Positions 44,188 to 53,370 of a stretch of DNA of 64,000 bases are shown piece by piece. Position 1 is the first letter of the stretch. Each line of letters opens with the position of its first letter. The stretch comes from Schaalia radingae (lineage in GTDB: Bacteria; Actinomycetota; Actinomycetes; Actinomycetales; Actinomycetaceae), in the NCBI RefSeq assembly GCF_900106055.1, contig NZ_LT629792.1, positions 248,001 to 312,000 of the forward strand, written 5' to 3'. The translations under genes were made by a program, and so were the position numbers. The notes beneath the pieces are model-generated. The model searched no databases and was not told the origin of the DNA. It worked only from the letters and a program-made list of their open reading frames with translations.

Positions 44188-45171
44188 ATGGCAAGTAATT
44201 ACGGTCGACGTGGAGCCATCCGCAAACCTAACTCCAAGAAGGGGCCACGCGTAGGAACCGGCGGCCATTCACGCCGGGGTCTGGAGGGTAAGGGCCCCAC
44301 TCCGAAAGCTGAGGATCGCGTCTACCACGCCGCCCACAAGCGCAAAGTTGCCCGTGAAAAGCGTGAGCAACAGGAAGCAGCGCTGGCACGTGCCCGCTCC
44401 AGGACCTCTATCAAGATTCCCGAAGGCCACGAGCTGATCTGTGGGCGTAACCCCGTTGCCGAAGCAGCTCAGGCAGGCGTGCCGATTCTGCGCGTCTTCA
44501 TTTCACCGACCACAACGGCCGATGAGCGACTCGAATCCGTGATCCGCACAGCATCCTCTCTGGGAGCGCCGGTGATTGAAGTGACCAGGCGCGACCTGGA
44601 CGTTGCAACGGATGGTGCCGTGCATCAGGGAGTAGCTGCCGAGGTGGACGCCTACGAATATGCCGATGCAGACGAACTGCTTGGTGACCTGCTTCAGCAG
44701 AGTGAGCCGCCCATGGTGGTGGCACTTGACCAGGTGACGGACCCGCACAATCTGGGTGCGACGTTGCGTGCTGCTGGCGCATTTGGCGCGGGAGGCGTGG
44801 TGATTCCGCAGCGCCGCTCGGCAGGTGTGAACGCCACCGTGTGGAAGGTGTCCGCTGGTGCAGCCGCGCGCGTCCCGGTTGCGCAGGTGTCCAACCTTGT
44901 ACAGTTTCTGCGTGTCGCCAAAAAGGCCGGGTACTTCGTGGTCGGATTGGACGGCGGGGGTGACCAGTCGATCCGCCGCCTGCCCTTGTCGACCGAGCCA
45001 CTGGTTATTGTCACGGGTGCGGAAGGGGCTGGACTGTCACGCCTGGTGCGCGACACCTGCGACCAGATCGTGTCGATTCCGATCAGCTCCACCGTTGAGT
45101 CTTTGAACGCGTCGGTTGCCACGGGCATCGCGTTGTACGAGGTGGCGGCCACGCGCGCCGACGCTCGCTGA
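44188..45171 (+). CDS. rlmB: 23S rRNA 2'-O-methyltransferase, RlmB/SpoU family
   Basis: A 327-aa SPOUT methyltransferase. Three motifs are present: VVALDQVTDPHNLGATLRAA, LVIVTGAEGAGLSRLVRD and IPISSTVESLNASVATGIAL. An L30e-like RNA-binding domain (ELICGRNPVAEAAQAGVPILRVF) comes first, preceded by a basic tail of about 70 residues (KKGPRVGTGGHSRRG, AHKRKVAREKREQQE) common in actinobacterial members. It likely modifies 23S rRNA near G2251; other SpoU targets cannot be excluded. Confidence 0.92.
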   Translation: MASNYGRRGAIRKPNSKKGPRVGTGGHSRRGLEGKGPTPKAEDRVYHAAHKRKVAREKREQQEAALARARSRTSIKIPEGHELICGRNPVAEAAQAGVPILRVFISPTTTADERLESVIRTASSLGAPVIEVTRRDLDVATDGAVHQGVAAEVDAYEYADADELLGDLLQQSEPPMVVALDQVTDPHNLGATLRAAGAFGAGGVVIPQRRSAGVNATVWKVSAGAAARVPVAQVSNLVQFLRVAKKAGYFVVGLDGGGDQSIRRLPLSTEPLVIVTGAEGAGLSRLVRDTCDQIVSIPISSTVESLNASVATGIALYEVAATRADAR

Positions 45172-45337
45172 CAGGTACGCCGGGGATTCCCGGCGCGCTG
45201 CCCGCACGAACTGGACACTAGTGATGAGAACGCGTCAATCGCGATAGACTGGACGACGGTGTTTCAGCCAGGTGACCGTGAGACACCCTCGTCCATCAAG
45301 AAGACAGGCGAGCCACCAAGTAGGGGAGCATAACCGA

Positions 45338-46615
45338 ATGCCAGCCGTGATCGTTTTGGGCGCACAATGGGGCGACGAAGGGAAGGGCAAGGCCACTGAC
45401 CAGCTGGGTCAGCGCACCGACGTCGTCGTCAAGTTCAACGGTGGGAACAACGCCGGCCATACCGTCGTCGTCGACGGAGAAAAGTACGCGCTGCACCTGC
45501 TGCCCGCAGGTATCCTGTCCAAAGGTGTCACACCGCTGATTGGCAACGGCGTGGTGGTCGACCTGAGCGTTCTTTTCGATGAGATGGAACAGATCAGCGC
45601 TCGCGGTGTGGACTGCTCGAAACTGAAGATTTCGGCGGCCGCGCACATCATCCCGCCTTACAACCGCTTGGTGGACAACGCCAGTGAGAAGTTGCTGGGC
45701 GACAAGCAGATCGGCACCACTGGCCGAGGCATCGGGCCGACATATGCGGACAAGATGAACCGCATCGGCATCCGCATTCAGGATCTGTTCGATCCGCCGA
45801 CCCTTGAGCAGAAGGTGCGCAGCGCCCTGGCTCAGAAGAACCCGCTACTTGAATCTGTTGGTATGGAAACGCTCGATCCGGAGGAGGTCACGCGCGAACT
45901 GCTGTCGTACGCTGACCGCGTGCGCCCCATGGTGGTGGATGCGTCATTGCTGGTCAACGATGCTTTGGATGAAGGCAAGACCGTCTTGTTCGAGGGTGGC
46001 CAGGCCACAATGCTCGACATTGATCATGGAACCTACCCGTTTGTGACCTCATCAAATCCGACGGCCGGTGGCGCACTGACCGGAACAGGTGTCGGGCCTA
46101 CCCGCATCGACCGTGTGGTGGGTGTTGCCAAGGCGTACACGACGCGCGTAGGTGAAGGGCCTTTCCCAACGGAGCTTACTGACGAAGTCGGTGATGAACT
46201 GCGTAAACGCGGCGGCGAATTCGGTGTGACGACGGGGCGGCCGCGTCGTACTGGATGGTTCGATGCTGTGGTCGTGCGATACGCATCGCGCGTCAACGGG
46301 TTGACTGACCTGTGCTTGACGAAACTGGACGTCCTGACCGGATATGACACGATTCCGGTGTGCGTGGCCTATGAGGTGAACGGGCAGCGTTTGGATGAGA
46401 TGCCAATGAATCAGTCAGACTTCGAGGCTGCAACACCCATCTATGAAGAGATGCCCGGATGGAGTGACGACATCTCCGGCGTGCGCACCTTCGAGGACCT
46501 GCCTCAAAAGGCTCAGGAGTACGTGTTGCGCCTGGAGGAGCTGTCCAAGTGCCGCATCTCCTCGATCGGTGTGGGAGCAGGACGCGAAGCCATCATTGTG
46601 CGCCACGCGCTCTGA
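45338..46615 (+). CDS. purA: adenylosuccinate synthetase
   Basis: A 425-aa enzyme forming adenylosuccinate from IMP, aspartate and [66 protein letters not shown] and [12 protein letters not shown] are all intact. ATG 45338 has TAGGGGAG upstream. It reads in the same direction as rlmB, 166 bp after it, and stands opposite the ABC transporter genes that converge on it. Confidence 0.98.
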   Translation: MPAVIVLGAQWGDEGKGKATDQLGQRTDVVVKFNGGNNAGHTVVVDGEKYALHLLPAGILSKGVTPLIGNGVVVDLSVLFDEMEQISARGVDCSKLKISAAAHIIPPYNRLVDNASEKLLGDKQIGTTGRGIGPTYADKMNRIGIRIQDLFDPPTLEQKVRSALAQKNPLLESVGMETLDPEEVTRELLSYADRVRPMVVDASLLVNDALDEGKTVLFEGGQATMLDIDHGTYPFVTSSNPTAGGALTGTGVGPTRIDRVVGVAKAYTTRVGEGPFPTELTDEVGDELRKRGGEFGVTTGRPRRTGWFDAVVVRYASRVNGLTDLCLTKLDVLTGYDTIPVCVAYEVNGQRLDEMPMNQSDFEAATPIYEEMPGWSDDISGVRTFEDLPQKAQEYVLRLEELSKCRISSIGVGAGREAIIVRHAL

Positions 46616-46724
46616 TCTGCAGTCGGTGCGCGCAGCTTGAATGTCGACGAGGCTGCGCGCCCCTGCGCCGAGCTGCCGCTCAGCTTCGATGGAGTTGGAG
46701 CTCAGCTTTGCTCGGAGCTTCCGC

Positions 46725-47411
46725 TTAGCTGTGTTCCGAGCCGGCGCTCAGCACTCCGTTGTCAATGGTGTAGGTCGTATCGGTCGCGCTCAGAGCCTGT
46801 TGGTCGTGCGTGACCATGATGACCGCTGCGCCTGTCGCGGCACTGTCGCGCAATAGCTCAAGTACCAGCGCCGTGCTGTCCGCATCAAGATCGCCGGTCG
46901 GTTCGTCAGCAATGATGATCGCAGGGGAGTTAATGACTGCGCGCGCAACGCTGGCCCGCCGCAGTTCTCCACCTGACAGTTCCGAGGGGTAGGCGTCAGC
47001 AAGTGGCGCAATATCCATCCGCTCCAGCAGTTCGCGGCCGCGCTCTTCAAGGCCGGCCAGGTCTGCCTCGCCGGCGATCTCTCCAGGCAGCAGAACATTG
47101 TCGAGGATGTTCAGGCTGGGAAGCAGTGAATGGTGCTGCGTAATGAAACCGAGGGTGCGCGCCCGAAGATTGCATAGCTCATGGTCGCTGAGGTGCGAGA
47201 CTGCTTTGTTGTCAATGAGAACAACACCCGATGTGGGAGCCAACAGGCCAGCGATCAGATTTAACAGCGTGGTCTTCCCATTGCCGCTCCGGCCGACAAT
47301 CGCAATGAACTCACCGGCATCGACCGTCAGGTTCACATGATCAACCGCCGCGAACACTGTGCCGCGTCGCGTGAATTCCCGGGTGAGGTCCCGAGTGGTC
47401 ACGAGTGTCAT
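46725..47411 (-). CDS. ABC transporter ATP-binding protein (LolD/MacB type)
   Basis: A 228-aa ATPase with Walker A GRSGNGKTT, Q-loop FITQHHSLLP, signature LSGGELRRASVARA, Walker B IIIADEPTGDLDAD and switch MVTHD, the pattern of LolD/FtsE/MacB-type ATPases. Its ATG overlaps the permease stop codon by one base (TAATG), so the two are coupled. Together with the permease and the DUF4418 protein it forms one leftward operon that starts behind a DtxR-like box. Confidence 0.9.
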   Translation of the reverse strand: MTLVTTRDLTREFTRRGTVFAAVDHVNLTVDAGEFIAIVGRSGNGKTTLLNLIAGLLAPTSGVVLIDNKAVSHLSDHELCNLRARTLGFITQHHSLLPSLNILDNVLLPGEIAGEADLAGLEERGRELLERMDIAPLADAYPSELSGGELRRASVARAVINSPAIIIADEPTGDLDADSTALVLELLRDSAATGAAVIMVTHDQQALSATDTTYTIDNGVLSAGSEHS

Positions 47412-48625
47412 TACTGCCCCCTCTGGAAAGTCGTATACGTCTCGGCTCGCGACAACTTCCATGCTGACAGGCTTGAGGCTGCCATACCGACGAGGGTGGC
47501 TGCCAACACGCTCCCCACTGCCAGACCCAACACTTGCGCGATGCTGATCTGAAGATAGGGCAGTGCCAGGGCGTCTGTAATCAGCGTGCTGTATGGGAAA
47601 ACGACGAGGGAAGCCAGGCCGATTCCGATCACACCGCCAGCCAGGCCGATCAGCGCTGATTCAGTGAGGTACACGTGAACGAGGTGGGACTTGCGCATTC
47701 CCATGATGCGCAGTGAGGCAAATTCTTTCTTCCGCTCATTGACCGAGGTTAAGAACACAGCGAACAGCACGATCGCGCCCAGCACCCATACCGCGCCCAC
47801 GAATGCGTAGGCATATCCCGTGATCACGTTCAGGTGAGCTTTGGTGGTCGCCGTAATTCCTCCGGGGTAGACGAAGCCGAGGCTTCCCATCCCCGTCGCC
47901 TTGGTGATGTTGTCTGCCACCTCGTGCGGGTCGACTCCATCTTTGACTGTGAGCAGGACGGCGGAGATCGCATTGCCCGCATGTTCTTCCGGAATGGCCG
48001 GATGGCCCACTTCCGCCGAGTACTTCACGACTTGAGGAACGGTTGCCGGATTGACGAACACTGAGCTGTCCAATGAGGTGCCGGTGGGTGCGAGCTGCGC
48101 TGCGACAGGGAAGTGGTGGCCGAAAAGTTTGATGTCACCGTTTGCAGACACTTTGATCTTCGAGCCTGCAATGACGTCACCGTCAGCAAGCTGTTTGTCG
48201 TACTGCGAGGACACCCAAGGCTCAATAATGAAATCGGTCTGTGGATTGAAACCGATGATCTGAACCTGGTCGTCACAGCAACTTGCCGTCAACGACGCAA
48301 TATAAGTCTGCGCGGTGAGCTTTTCGATCCCGTTGGCCTTGGCCACCAACTCGGCGATGTTGTTGATGAAGTAGAAGGTGGAGGAACCGGTATTGGTCAG
48401 CAGTGCTTCCGCCTGCGGACGGGAAACCTGAGGAACAACCATGAGGTCGGCACCCATGCGTTCCTGCATACTCGCCAGACCGGTCTTAAGGTTGAACGAC
48501 AAGACGGTACCGCCGAAGAAGGTACCGGATAGAACGCTGACGATGAATATCAGCGCGAAGGTGCGCAGTGGTCTGCTCGATAAGTTCTTCAGCGGTAGCC
48601 GTCGCAGTAGGTTGTGACGTGTCAC
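47411..48625 (-). CDS. FtsX/MacB-like ABC permease
   Basis: A 404-aa permease: one helix near residues 20-45, a large extracellular domain (about 50-275) and three C-terminal helices with the FtsX signature (SVNERKKEFASLRIMGMRKSHL). The outer domain has a Cys-Cys pair (ASCCDDQVQIIGFNPQTDF). MacB-like systems do mechanical work outside the membrane and do not move solutes through a channel. The start is GTG 48625. Its position behind an iron box and a Cys/Met/His-rich membrane protein suggests handling of a metal, haem or siderophore; this is inference. Confidence 0.87.
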   Translation of the reverse strand: MTRHNLLRRLPLKNLSSRPLRTFALIFIVSVLSGTFFGGTVLSFNLKTGLASMQERMGADLMVVPQVSRPQAEALLTNTGSSTFYFINNIAELVAKANGIEKLTAQTYIASLTASCCDDQVQIIGFNPQTDFIIEPWVSSQYDKQLADGDVIAGSKIKVSANGDIKLFGHHFPVAAQLAPTGTSLDSSVFVNPATVPQVVKYSAEVGHPAIPEEHAGNAISAVLLTVKDGVDPHEVADNITKATGMGSLGFVYPGGITATTKAHLNVITGYAYAFVGAVWVLGAIVLFAVFLTSVNERKKEFASLRIMGMRKSHLVHVYLTESALIGLAGGVIGIGLASLVVFPYSTLITDALALPYLQISIAQVLGLAVGSVLAATLVGMAASSLSAWKLSRAETYTTFQRGQ

Positions 48626-48641
48626 GGTCTGCCTTCAGAAC

Positions 48642-49061
48642 TTACTTCTGTGAGGCGGGTGCGATTGTCTTGACGCGACTGTTGACGTACACCACAACCA
48701 CCGCGTAGACAATGGTCAGGATGCCCAGAACCATCAGCGTGGGGATCATGATCATGTTGCAGTGCATGTCGGCCTTCATGCATCCGCCAATGAGAACCTT
48801 GACGATGGCGATAGTCAAAGCGCCGTTGAGGCCAGCTGCAATTGCCAGTCCTGTCTGGATGCGGGTGTCAACGAAGAACGCAATGACGCCGATGACTGCG
48901 ATAACCAGACCGATGCCGAGGGCCGCCTGAGCTGACCAGTGGCACTTCATGAAGTGCCCATCTTCCATCGGAGGGCATGGCTGCGCGAAAGTCTTGGGCG
49001 CGAATGCGATGAGAAGTCCCAGAAGGATTGCTGGAATCGATGAGATCAGTTTGTTTGTCAT
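48642..49061 (-). CDS. DUF4418 family membrane protein
   Basis: A 139-aa protein with four membrane segments. It has two Cys/His/Met-rich outer loops: QPCPPMEDGHFMKCHWSAQ after the first helix and GGCMKADMHCNMIM before the last. The M-K-C-H-W and M-x-C-x-M pattern fits the uncharacterised DUF4418 family. The loops could bind a soft metal or haem, or form disulfides. It is the first gene of the leftward operon with the FtsX permease and ATPase. ATG 49061 has AAAGGG seven bases upstream. Function is unknown. Confidence 0.78.
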   Translation of the reverse strand: MTNKLISSIPAILLGLLIAFAPKTFAQPCPPMEDGHFMKCHWSAQAALGIGLVIAVIGVIAFFVDTRIQTGLAIAAGLNGALTIAIVKVLIGGCMKADMHCNMIMIPTLMVLGILTIVYAVVVVYVNSRVKTIAPASQK

Positions 49062-49128
49062 GATAACCCTTTCACAGGTGCTCGACGACCCTTCTGCCGG
49101 ATCAGTCCGTCTCTCAAGAAACGCTGTT

Positions 49129-49168
49129 ATTATGACAGCGTAAAATAAGAAAGGCAAACCTTACCTAA
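49129..49168 (-). promoter_or_regulatory. promoter with DtxR-like box before the DUF4418 operon
   Basis: On the minus strand, TTGCCT (49152-49157) and CATAAT (49129-49134) are separated by 17 bp, a good sigma-A-type promoter. The plus-strand 19-mer AAAGGCAAACCTTACCTAA (49150-49168) matches the degenerate IdeR consensus TWAGGTTAGSCTWACCTWA at 15 of 19 positions and covers the -35 element. Iron-dependent repression is therefore plausible. The gene-free stretch 49062-49362 holds only this promoter. Confidence 0.6.
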
Positions 49169-49362
49169 TCAGTGAGGAGTGGATGGAAACCGCAGAATAG
49201 CGCCAACGGCGAGAGCGCAGGAGGTGTGGACCTGTGGTGCGAACCGTTAAAAAGTGAGCAAGGCGACGTGAAAGGGCCTCGAACTAAGCCATCTTTCTAT
49301 CTCGTACGGTGAGCTGCTGTGCCCGGCGCTCAACCGGCTGTCAGTGCCTGGTGGTCAGATCC

Positions 49363-50034
49363 TCATCGAACCGCATCGATAATCGACGTCACTGTTTCAT
49401 GGATCGCTTCGGCGCTTACTGGTTCGCCTGCGCTGGTGAAGTAGATTCCGAACACGAGGTTGGAGCACGCGATACGAGTAAACGTATACGTCTCATGTGG
49501 ATCAGGATCGGCAAGATCAGCCGTGAAGGTGACGTACTGCGCGCCGCTGACCCTGCCGTCCTCTCTGAAGTGCAGGCCGGTGACCGCCGCATCAATTGCC
49601 TCACCATCGCATCCTTTCCGATTTCTCTCCAAGTGGAGACTGTAGAATTCCTGCGCGTTGGCCTTACTGGGGAAGAGTGACAGCTCAATGAAGGCCACAG
49701 AGGTCACTCCCTCAATCAATGACGTGTGACTCATGTAATCCGGTGACGGCAGGCTGTCAAAAAGCTTCTGGCATTGAGTGCTCTTGAACTGCAGCGGCTC
49801 AACGTCGGTATAGCGGATGGGGCCCTCGACTTCATCAACGGGGCCAATGCCACTGACCGCGACATTTCGGAGTGCCTCTGTGGCTTCACTTGCAGAGAGT
49901 GGATCAGAGTGACGTGAGGTGATGAAAAGAACGCCGGCCGCAACCAGAGCGATCACGAGAACGCAGCTCACCAGCACGACTAGATCAGTTTCATGTACTT
50001 GAGTACTACCGTGCCATGTCGCACTGCCACACAT
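49363..50034 (-). CDS. membrane-anchored extracellular protein, unknown function
   Basis: A 223-aa protein of unrecognised family. One membrane helix (LVVLVSCVLVIALVAAGVLFI, about residues 18-38) precedes an extracellular domain of about 180 residues with a few cysteines (QCQKLF, RKGCDGEAI, IACSNLVF). ATG 50034 has GGAGAT upstream; the frame extends further but without a ribosome binding site. The outer domain resembles the small sensor-like domains of other actinobacterial membrane proteins in general shape only. Confidence 0.6.
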   Translation of the reverse strand: MCGSATWHGSTQVHETDLVVLVSCVLVIALVAAGVLFITSRHSDPLSASEATEALRNVAVSGIGPVDEVEGPIRYTDVEPLQFKSTQCQKLFDSLPSPDYMSHTSLIEGVTSVAFIELSLFPSKANAQEFYSLHLERNRKGCDGEAIDAAVTGLHFREDGRVSGAQYVTFTADLADPDPHETYTFTRIACSNLVFGIYFTSAGEPVSAEAIHETVTSIIDAVR

Positions 50035-50365
50035 CAATATCTCCGGCCCCAACAATCTGTCCTTGATCATCGCAAGGTGCTGGAAATGAGGCGGGGGTGA
50101 AAGTGGCACCGGACCGAAAGCGCCTGTCGGCGCGAAGGCCGCTCGTAGCGGCAATAGTTGGAGCCCGGGGCTTAGCGGCCCGATGCCGCGTTCAGCCTAG
50201 CATTGCCACCCACACTGACGCTCAGTGACCTTGCCAACTTCAGGTTCCGTCGGCGCCGTCCTTGCCGGCAGTGCGCAGTGTTGCCCGCTTCGGTGATGGC
50301 GAACAAGACCAGAGAATTGCTGGTCGCCCTCGTGAATCGTGGTGAAGGCCCGTACAGTAAGAAGC
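50035..50365. other. gene-free divergent region
   Basis: Control region between two divergent genes. It contains a small hairpin (GCCGCT at 50139-50144, AGCGGC at 50148-50153) and a CGCCCTCGTGAATC copy of the recurring CCCTCGT motif near 50325. Nothing else is supported. Confidence 0.4.
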
Positions 50366-51109
50366 ATGTTTGTACTTGATGAGAACACTCCTCGAGAAAT
50401 TGCACCCCTGGCGTGGATGCTGGGACAGTGGCGCGGCTGGGGCGTGATTGCCGGATCGCACGCGGCGCCCGCCACCCCCGATTCGTCCGGAGAATCCGAC
50501 CAGAACGCCCCCGCCACCTCGGCCGACAGTGACGATGTGCCCGATCAGATGGTCATTGAAGAGATCACGTGCGAAGCCGTGGGCACACAGATGCGCATGG
50601 TGACCCGCATCTACTCGGCAAGCTCGCGCGTTCAGTCGCTTGATCCGAGTGCCTCGACCGAGGAAGGCCTGGCCGCCCTCGTCGAACAGGACCTGATCAA
50701 TGAGGAAACCGTGTACGTCAGCGTCATGCCGACGACGCAGGAGCTGCCCCCTCCCGGACAGTTCCAGACCCGAGAGCTCACTGCCAGTGGCGCGGATCAG
50801 AAAGGTCTGGCGACGCTGTGGGCGGGAGTGTCGATGGGGCCGCGCGTACGCATGATTTCCGACGCGATCGCACGCAGCCCACACGCTCAACCCGTTGAGG
50901 AAGCCTCTCGCATGTTCGGCCTGGTCGCAGGTGAACTCATGTGGGCTCAGGACGTCACAATGGTGGGTGCAGGCGAGTCGATTACCTCGATTTCCGGTCG
51001 TCTCATGCGAATTGACGAGGGGGACGCTGTCACATCGGATTCTGCAAGAACGCCGAGCAACGCTGCGGCGAACCATGGTGGCGTCGATGCGCAGGACAGC
51101 GATGACTGA
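50366..51109 (+). CDS. nitrobindin-like (FABP/DUF1794) beta-barrel protein
   Basis: A 247-aa protein whose first part has the nitrobindin pattern: IAPLAWMLGQWRGWGV (G-x-W-x-G-x-G) followed by barrel strands ending MWAQDVTMVGAGES and ISGRLMRID. In the mycobacterial homologue a histidine near this end binds haem; aligning by hand puts a serine there. A long insertion (AATPDSSGESDQNAPATSADSDD) and an acidic tail make it longer than usual. Its stop overlaps the ygfZ start by 8 bp, so the two are coupled. ATG 50366 is chosen by homology. Confidence 0.82.
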   Translation: MFVLDENTPREIAPLAWMLGQWRGWGVIAGSHAAPATPDSSGESDQNAPATSADSDDVPDQMVIEEITCEAVGTQMRMVTRIYSASSRVQSLDPSASTEEGLAALVEQDLINEETVYVSVMPTTQELPPPGQFQTRELTASGADQKGLATLWAGVSMGPRVRMISDAIARSPHAQPVEEASRMFGLVAGELMWAQDVTMVGAGESITSISGRLMRIDEGDAVTSDSARTPSNAAANHGGVDAQDSDD

Positions 51110-52292
51110 TCAGCTGCATTCGCCACTGTTGACCTGGTCGAAAGCTGTTGCAGGTGAGGGCGAGTGGGTCGGCCTGCCGATTCACTATGGCGACCCGATC
51201 GGGGAGCAGTGGGCACTGGCTGAATCGCGGGCCTTCACGGATCTGTCCACTCTGGCAGCCGTGTGCGTCAGCGGGCCTGATCGTCAGTCATGGCTCACGA
51301 ACATGACTTCGCAGATCATCAACGGCATGACGCCTGCAGAATCAAAGGAACTGCTGGTGCTGGATGCCAACGGCCGCATCGAGCACGCCGCAGCAATCCA
51401 CGATGACGGTGAAACGACGTGGCTGGTAACTGTGCGTAACCGCGTCGGCGCACTGGCCCAGTGGCTCGAGTCCATGAAATTCATGCTGCGCGTCGAAGTG
51501 GCGGCGCGCCACGACATTCGCGTGATCGGCACTGTCAGCTCTGACGCCCAGACCGATCCGCTTGCTGAAACAGCACGTCATCTGCCGGGATACCTGTTCA
51601 CGTGGGATGACCCGTGGCCAGGAGTCGTGGAAGGCGGCACGCGTTACTTTGCAGGCAGCAAGCACCCGGGATCTGACACGCATTTCCACCTCCACATTGT
51701 CGAGGGCGACGGCGCCATCACCGACATGATGAGTGTGGCGGGCTACAGCGACGGCATGACGCCTGCCGGAATGCTTGCCTGGGACGCACTGCGCATTGCG
51801 GCATGGCGTCCTCTTATCGGACGGGACACGGACGCTCGATCCATCCCGGCTGAACTCGACTGGATGCGCACCGCCGTTCATCTGCATAAAGGCTGCTACC
51901 GTGGGCAGGAATCTGTGGCACGTGTGGTGAACCTCGGTAAACCGCCCAGGCGCTTGACCTTCCTGCAACTCGATGGCTCACGCGGAGATCTGCCGGAAAG
52001 TGGAGCCAGACTGATGCGTGGAAACCGGCAGGTGGGTGTGGTGACATCAGCTGCACGGCACTACGAACTTGGCCCCGTTGCGCTGGCGCTCATTTCGCGC
52101 AACGTCCCAGAAGACACGGTCTTTGACATTGACGGGGTCAGCGCTGCGCAGGAAATCATCGTGCCGCGTGACGGTCGCAGTGAAGATTCACCCGATGAGC
52201 GCCCCGGCAAGGACCTGACGAACAAGGACCTGCGCCGGCTGGATATTCCGCCGGCAGGATCACCGCATATGTCAGGTGGAAGGAAGGCATAA
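51102..52292 (+). CDS. ygfZ: YgfZ/GcvT-family folate-binding protein
   Basis: A 396-aa protein with the YgfZ hallmark [13 protein letters not shown] and a GcvT-like fold ([31 protein letters not shown]). YgfZ supports Fe-S cluster assembly or repair in a folate-dependent way. Coupling to a nitrobindin-like gene and then to dtd is a conserved actinobacterial order, from memory. ATG 51102 (MTDQLHS) is used because the longer frame overlaps the upstream gene without similarity. It ends 2 bp before dtd. Confidence 0.92.
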   Translation: MTDQLHSPLLTWSKAVAGEGEWVGLPIHYGDPIGEQWALAESRAFTDLSTLAAVCVSGPDRQSWLTNMTSQIINGMTPAESKELLVLDANGRIEHAAAIHDDGETTWLVTVRNRVGALAQWLESMKFMLRVEVAARHDIRVIGTVSSDAQTDPLAETARHLPGYLFTWDDPWPGVVEGGTRYFAGSKHPGSDTHFHLHIVEGDGAITDMMSVAGYSDGMTPAGMLAWDALRIAAWRPLIGRDTDARSIPAELDWMRTAVHLHKGCYRGQESVARVVNLGKPPRRLTFLQLDGSRGDLPESGARLMRGNRQVGVVTSAARHYELGPVALALISRNVPEDTVFDIDGVSAAQEIIVPRDGRSEDSPDERPGKDLTNKDLRRLDIPPAGSPHMSGGRKA

Positions 52293-52294
52293 CA

Positions 52295-52720
52295 GTGCGA
52301 GCAGTACTTCAGCGGGTGACTCGTGCGAGCGTGCGCGTCGATGGTGAAGTTGTCGGAGAAATCAGTGGCCCCGGCATCCTCGCCCTCGTCGCCGCCACTC
52401 ACGAGGACGGCCCCGACCAGGTCGACACGGTGGTGCGCAAAATTGCGGAGCTGCGGATCATGGACGATGAACAATCGGTGAGCGACATTGGCGGCGCGGT
52501 CCTGGTCGTCTCGCAGTTCACACTCTATGGCAGTACCCGTAAAGGCCGGCGACCCTCGTGGTCGGCAGCTGCGCCGGGCCCTGTGGCTGAACCGCTGATT
52601 GATGCCGTGGCTCAGGGGCTGCGTGAGCGTGGGCTGGAAGTGGCGACCGGCCAGTTTGGCGCCCACATGGAGGTTGAACTGGTCAACGACGGGCCCTTTA
52701 CTGTGCTGGTTGAGGCGTAG
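52295..52720 (+). CDS. dtd: D-aminoacyl-tRNA deacylase
   Basis: A 141-aa enzyme that removes D-amino acids (and glycine from tRNA-Ala) from tRNAs. Both signature motifs are intact: [17 protein letters not shown] and the C-terminal [11 protein letters not shown] (N-x-G-P-x-T). GTG 52295 begins V-R-A-V-L-Q-R-V as in the family. It follows ygfZ by 2 bp in the same operon. Confidence 0.96.
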   Translation: MRAVLQRVTRASVRVDGEVVGEISGPGILALVAATHEDGPDQVDTVVRKIAELRIMDDEQSVSDIGGAVLVVSQFTLYGSTRKGRRPSWSAAAPGPVAEPLIDAVAQGLRERGLEVATGQFGAHMEVELVNDGPFTVLVEA

Positions 52721-52728
52721 ACGGAACC

Positions 52729-53370
52729 ATGGCGGAGGTGCATATTCGCCCGTACCGGTTAACGGACGCAGCTGATCTGATCTCAATCTGCATTGATACG
52801 GCCGACAGTGGCAGGGGAGCGCGGGGCAGGCTCACCGATGATGAAATTCTGCCCTACATTTACGCACTGCCGTACGTCAGTTACGCTCCGAGCTGGTCGT
52901 TTGTGGTTGATACTGGCTCACGCATCAGTGGATACATCGTGGGTGTCCCCGATGTTGCTTCCTTTGTGAACTGGTGGCGCGACCACTGGGTGCCGGTGCT
53001 GCGCGAGCGTTTCGGCGGCACGGAGCTGTGGCCAGAGGGCGAGCGTGAACTGCTTGAACGCGGCCTCAATCCTGATTCCATGTGGTCGGATCTTCGCCGC
53101 ACCTATGAGGCCGAATTTCACATCGACCTGCTGTCCGATGTGCAGGGACGCGGGCTCGGTACGCAGCTTCTTGGCAGATTCACCGAGGCGGTGACCACGC
53201 GCTCGCACGCACACGGCATCGCCATCGGGGTTGACGCGGACAATTCACGTGCCATCGGCTTTTATGCCAAAAATGGTCTTGAGGTGCTGCGTGAAGACCG
53301 AGGCAGTGATGGCGCCGTCAGCGGCTACACCATGGGGATTTCTCTGCGCGGGCCATCCAGATCCGCATGA
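52729..53370 (+). CDS. GNAT family acetyltransferase
   Basis: A 213-aa acetyltransferase of unknown substrate. It opens HIRPYRLTDAADLISICIDTADSG and has the acetyl-CoA motif LSDVQGRGLGTQLLGRF (Q-x-x-G-x-G/A) and a late GIAIGVDADNSRAIGFYAKNGLEV. The internal region is longer than a minimal GNAT domain and resembles O-GlcNAcase-linked or unknown actinobacterial GNATs. It follows dtd by 8 bp and its 3' end overlaps the convergent glycerate kinase gene by 53 bp. Confidence 0.85.
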   Translation: MAEVHIRPYRLTDAADLISICIDTADSGRGARGRLTDDEILPYIYALPYVSYAPSWSFVVDTGSRISGYIVGVPDVASFVNWWRDHWVPVLRERFGGTELWPEGERELLERGLNPDSMWSDLRRTYEAEFHIDLLSDVQGRGLGTQLLGRFTEAVTTRSHAHGIAIGVDADNSRAIGFYAKNGLEVLREDRGSDGAVSGYTMGISLRGPSRSA

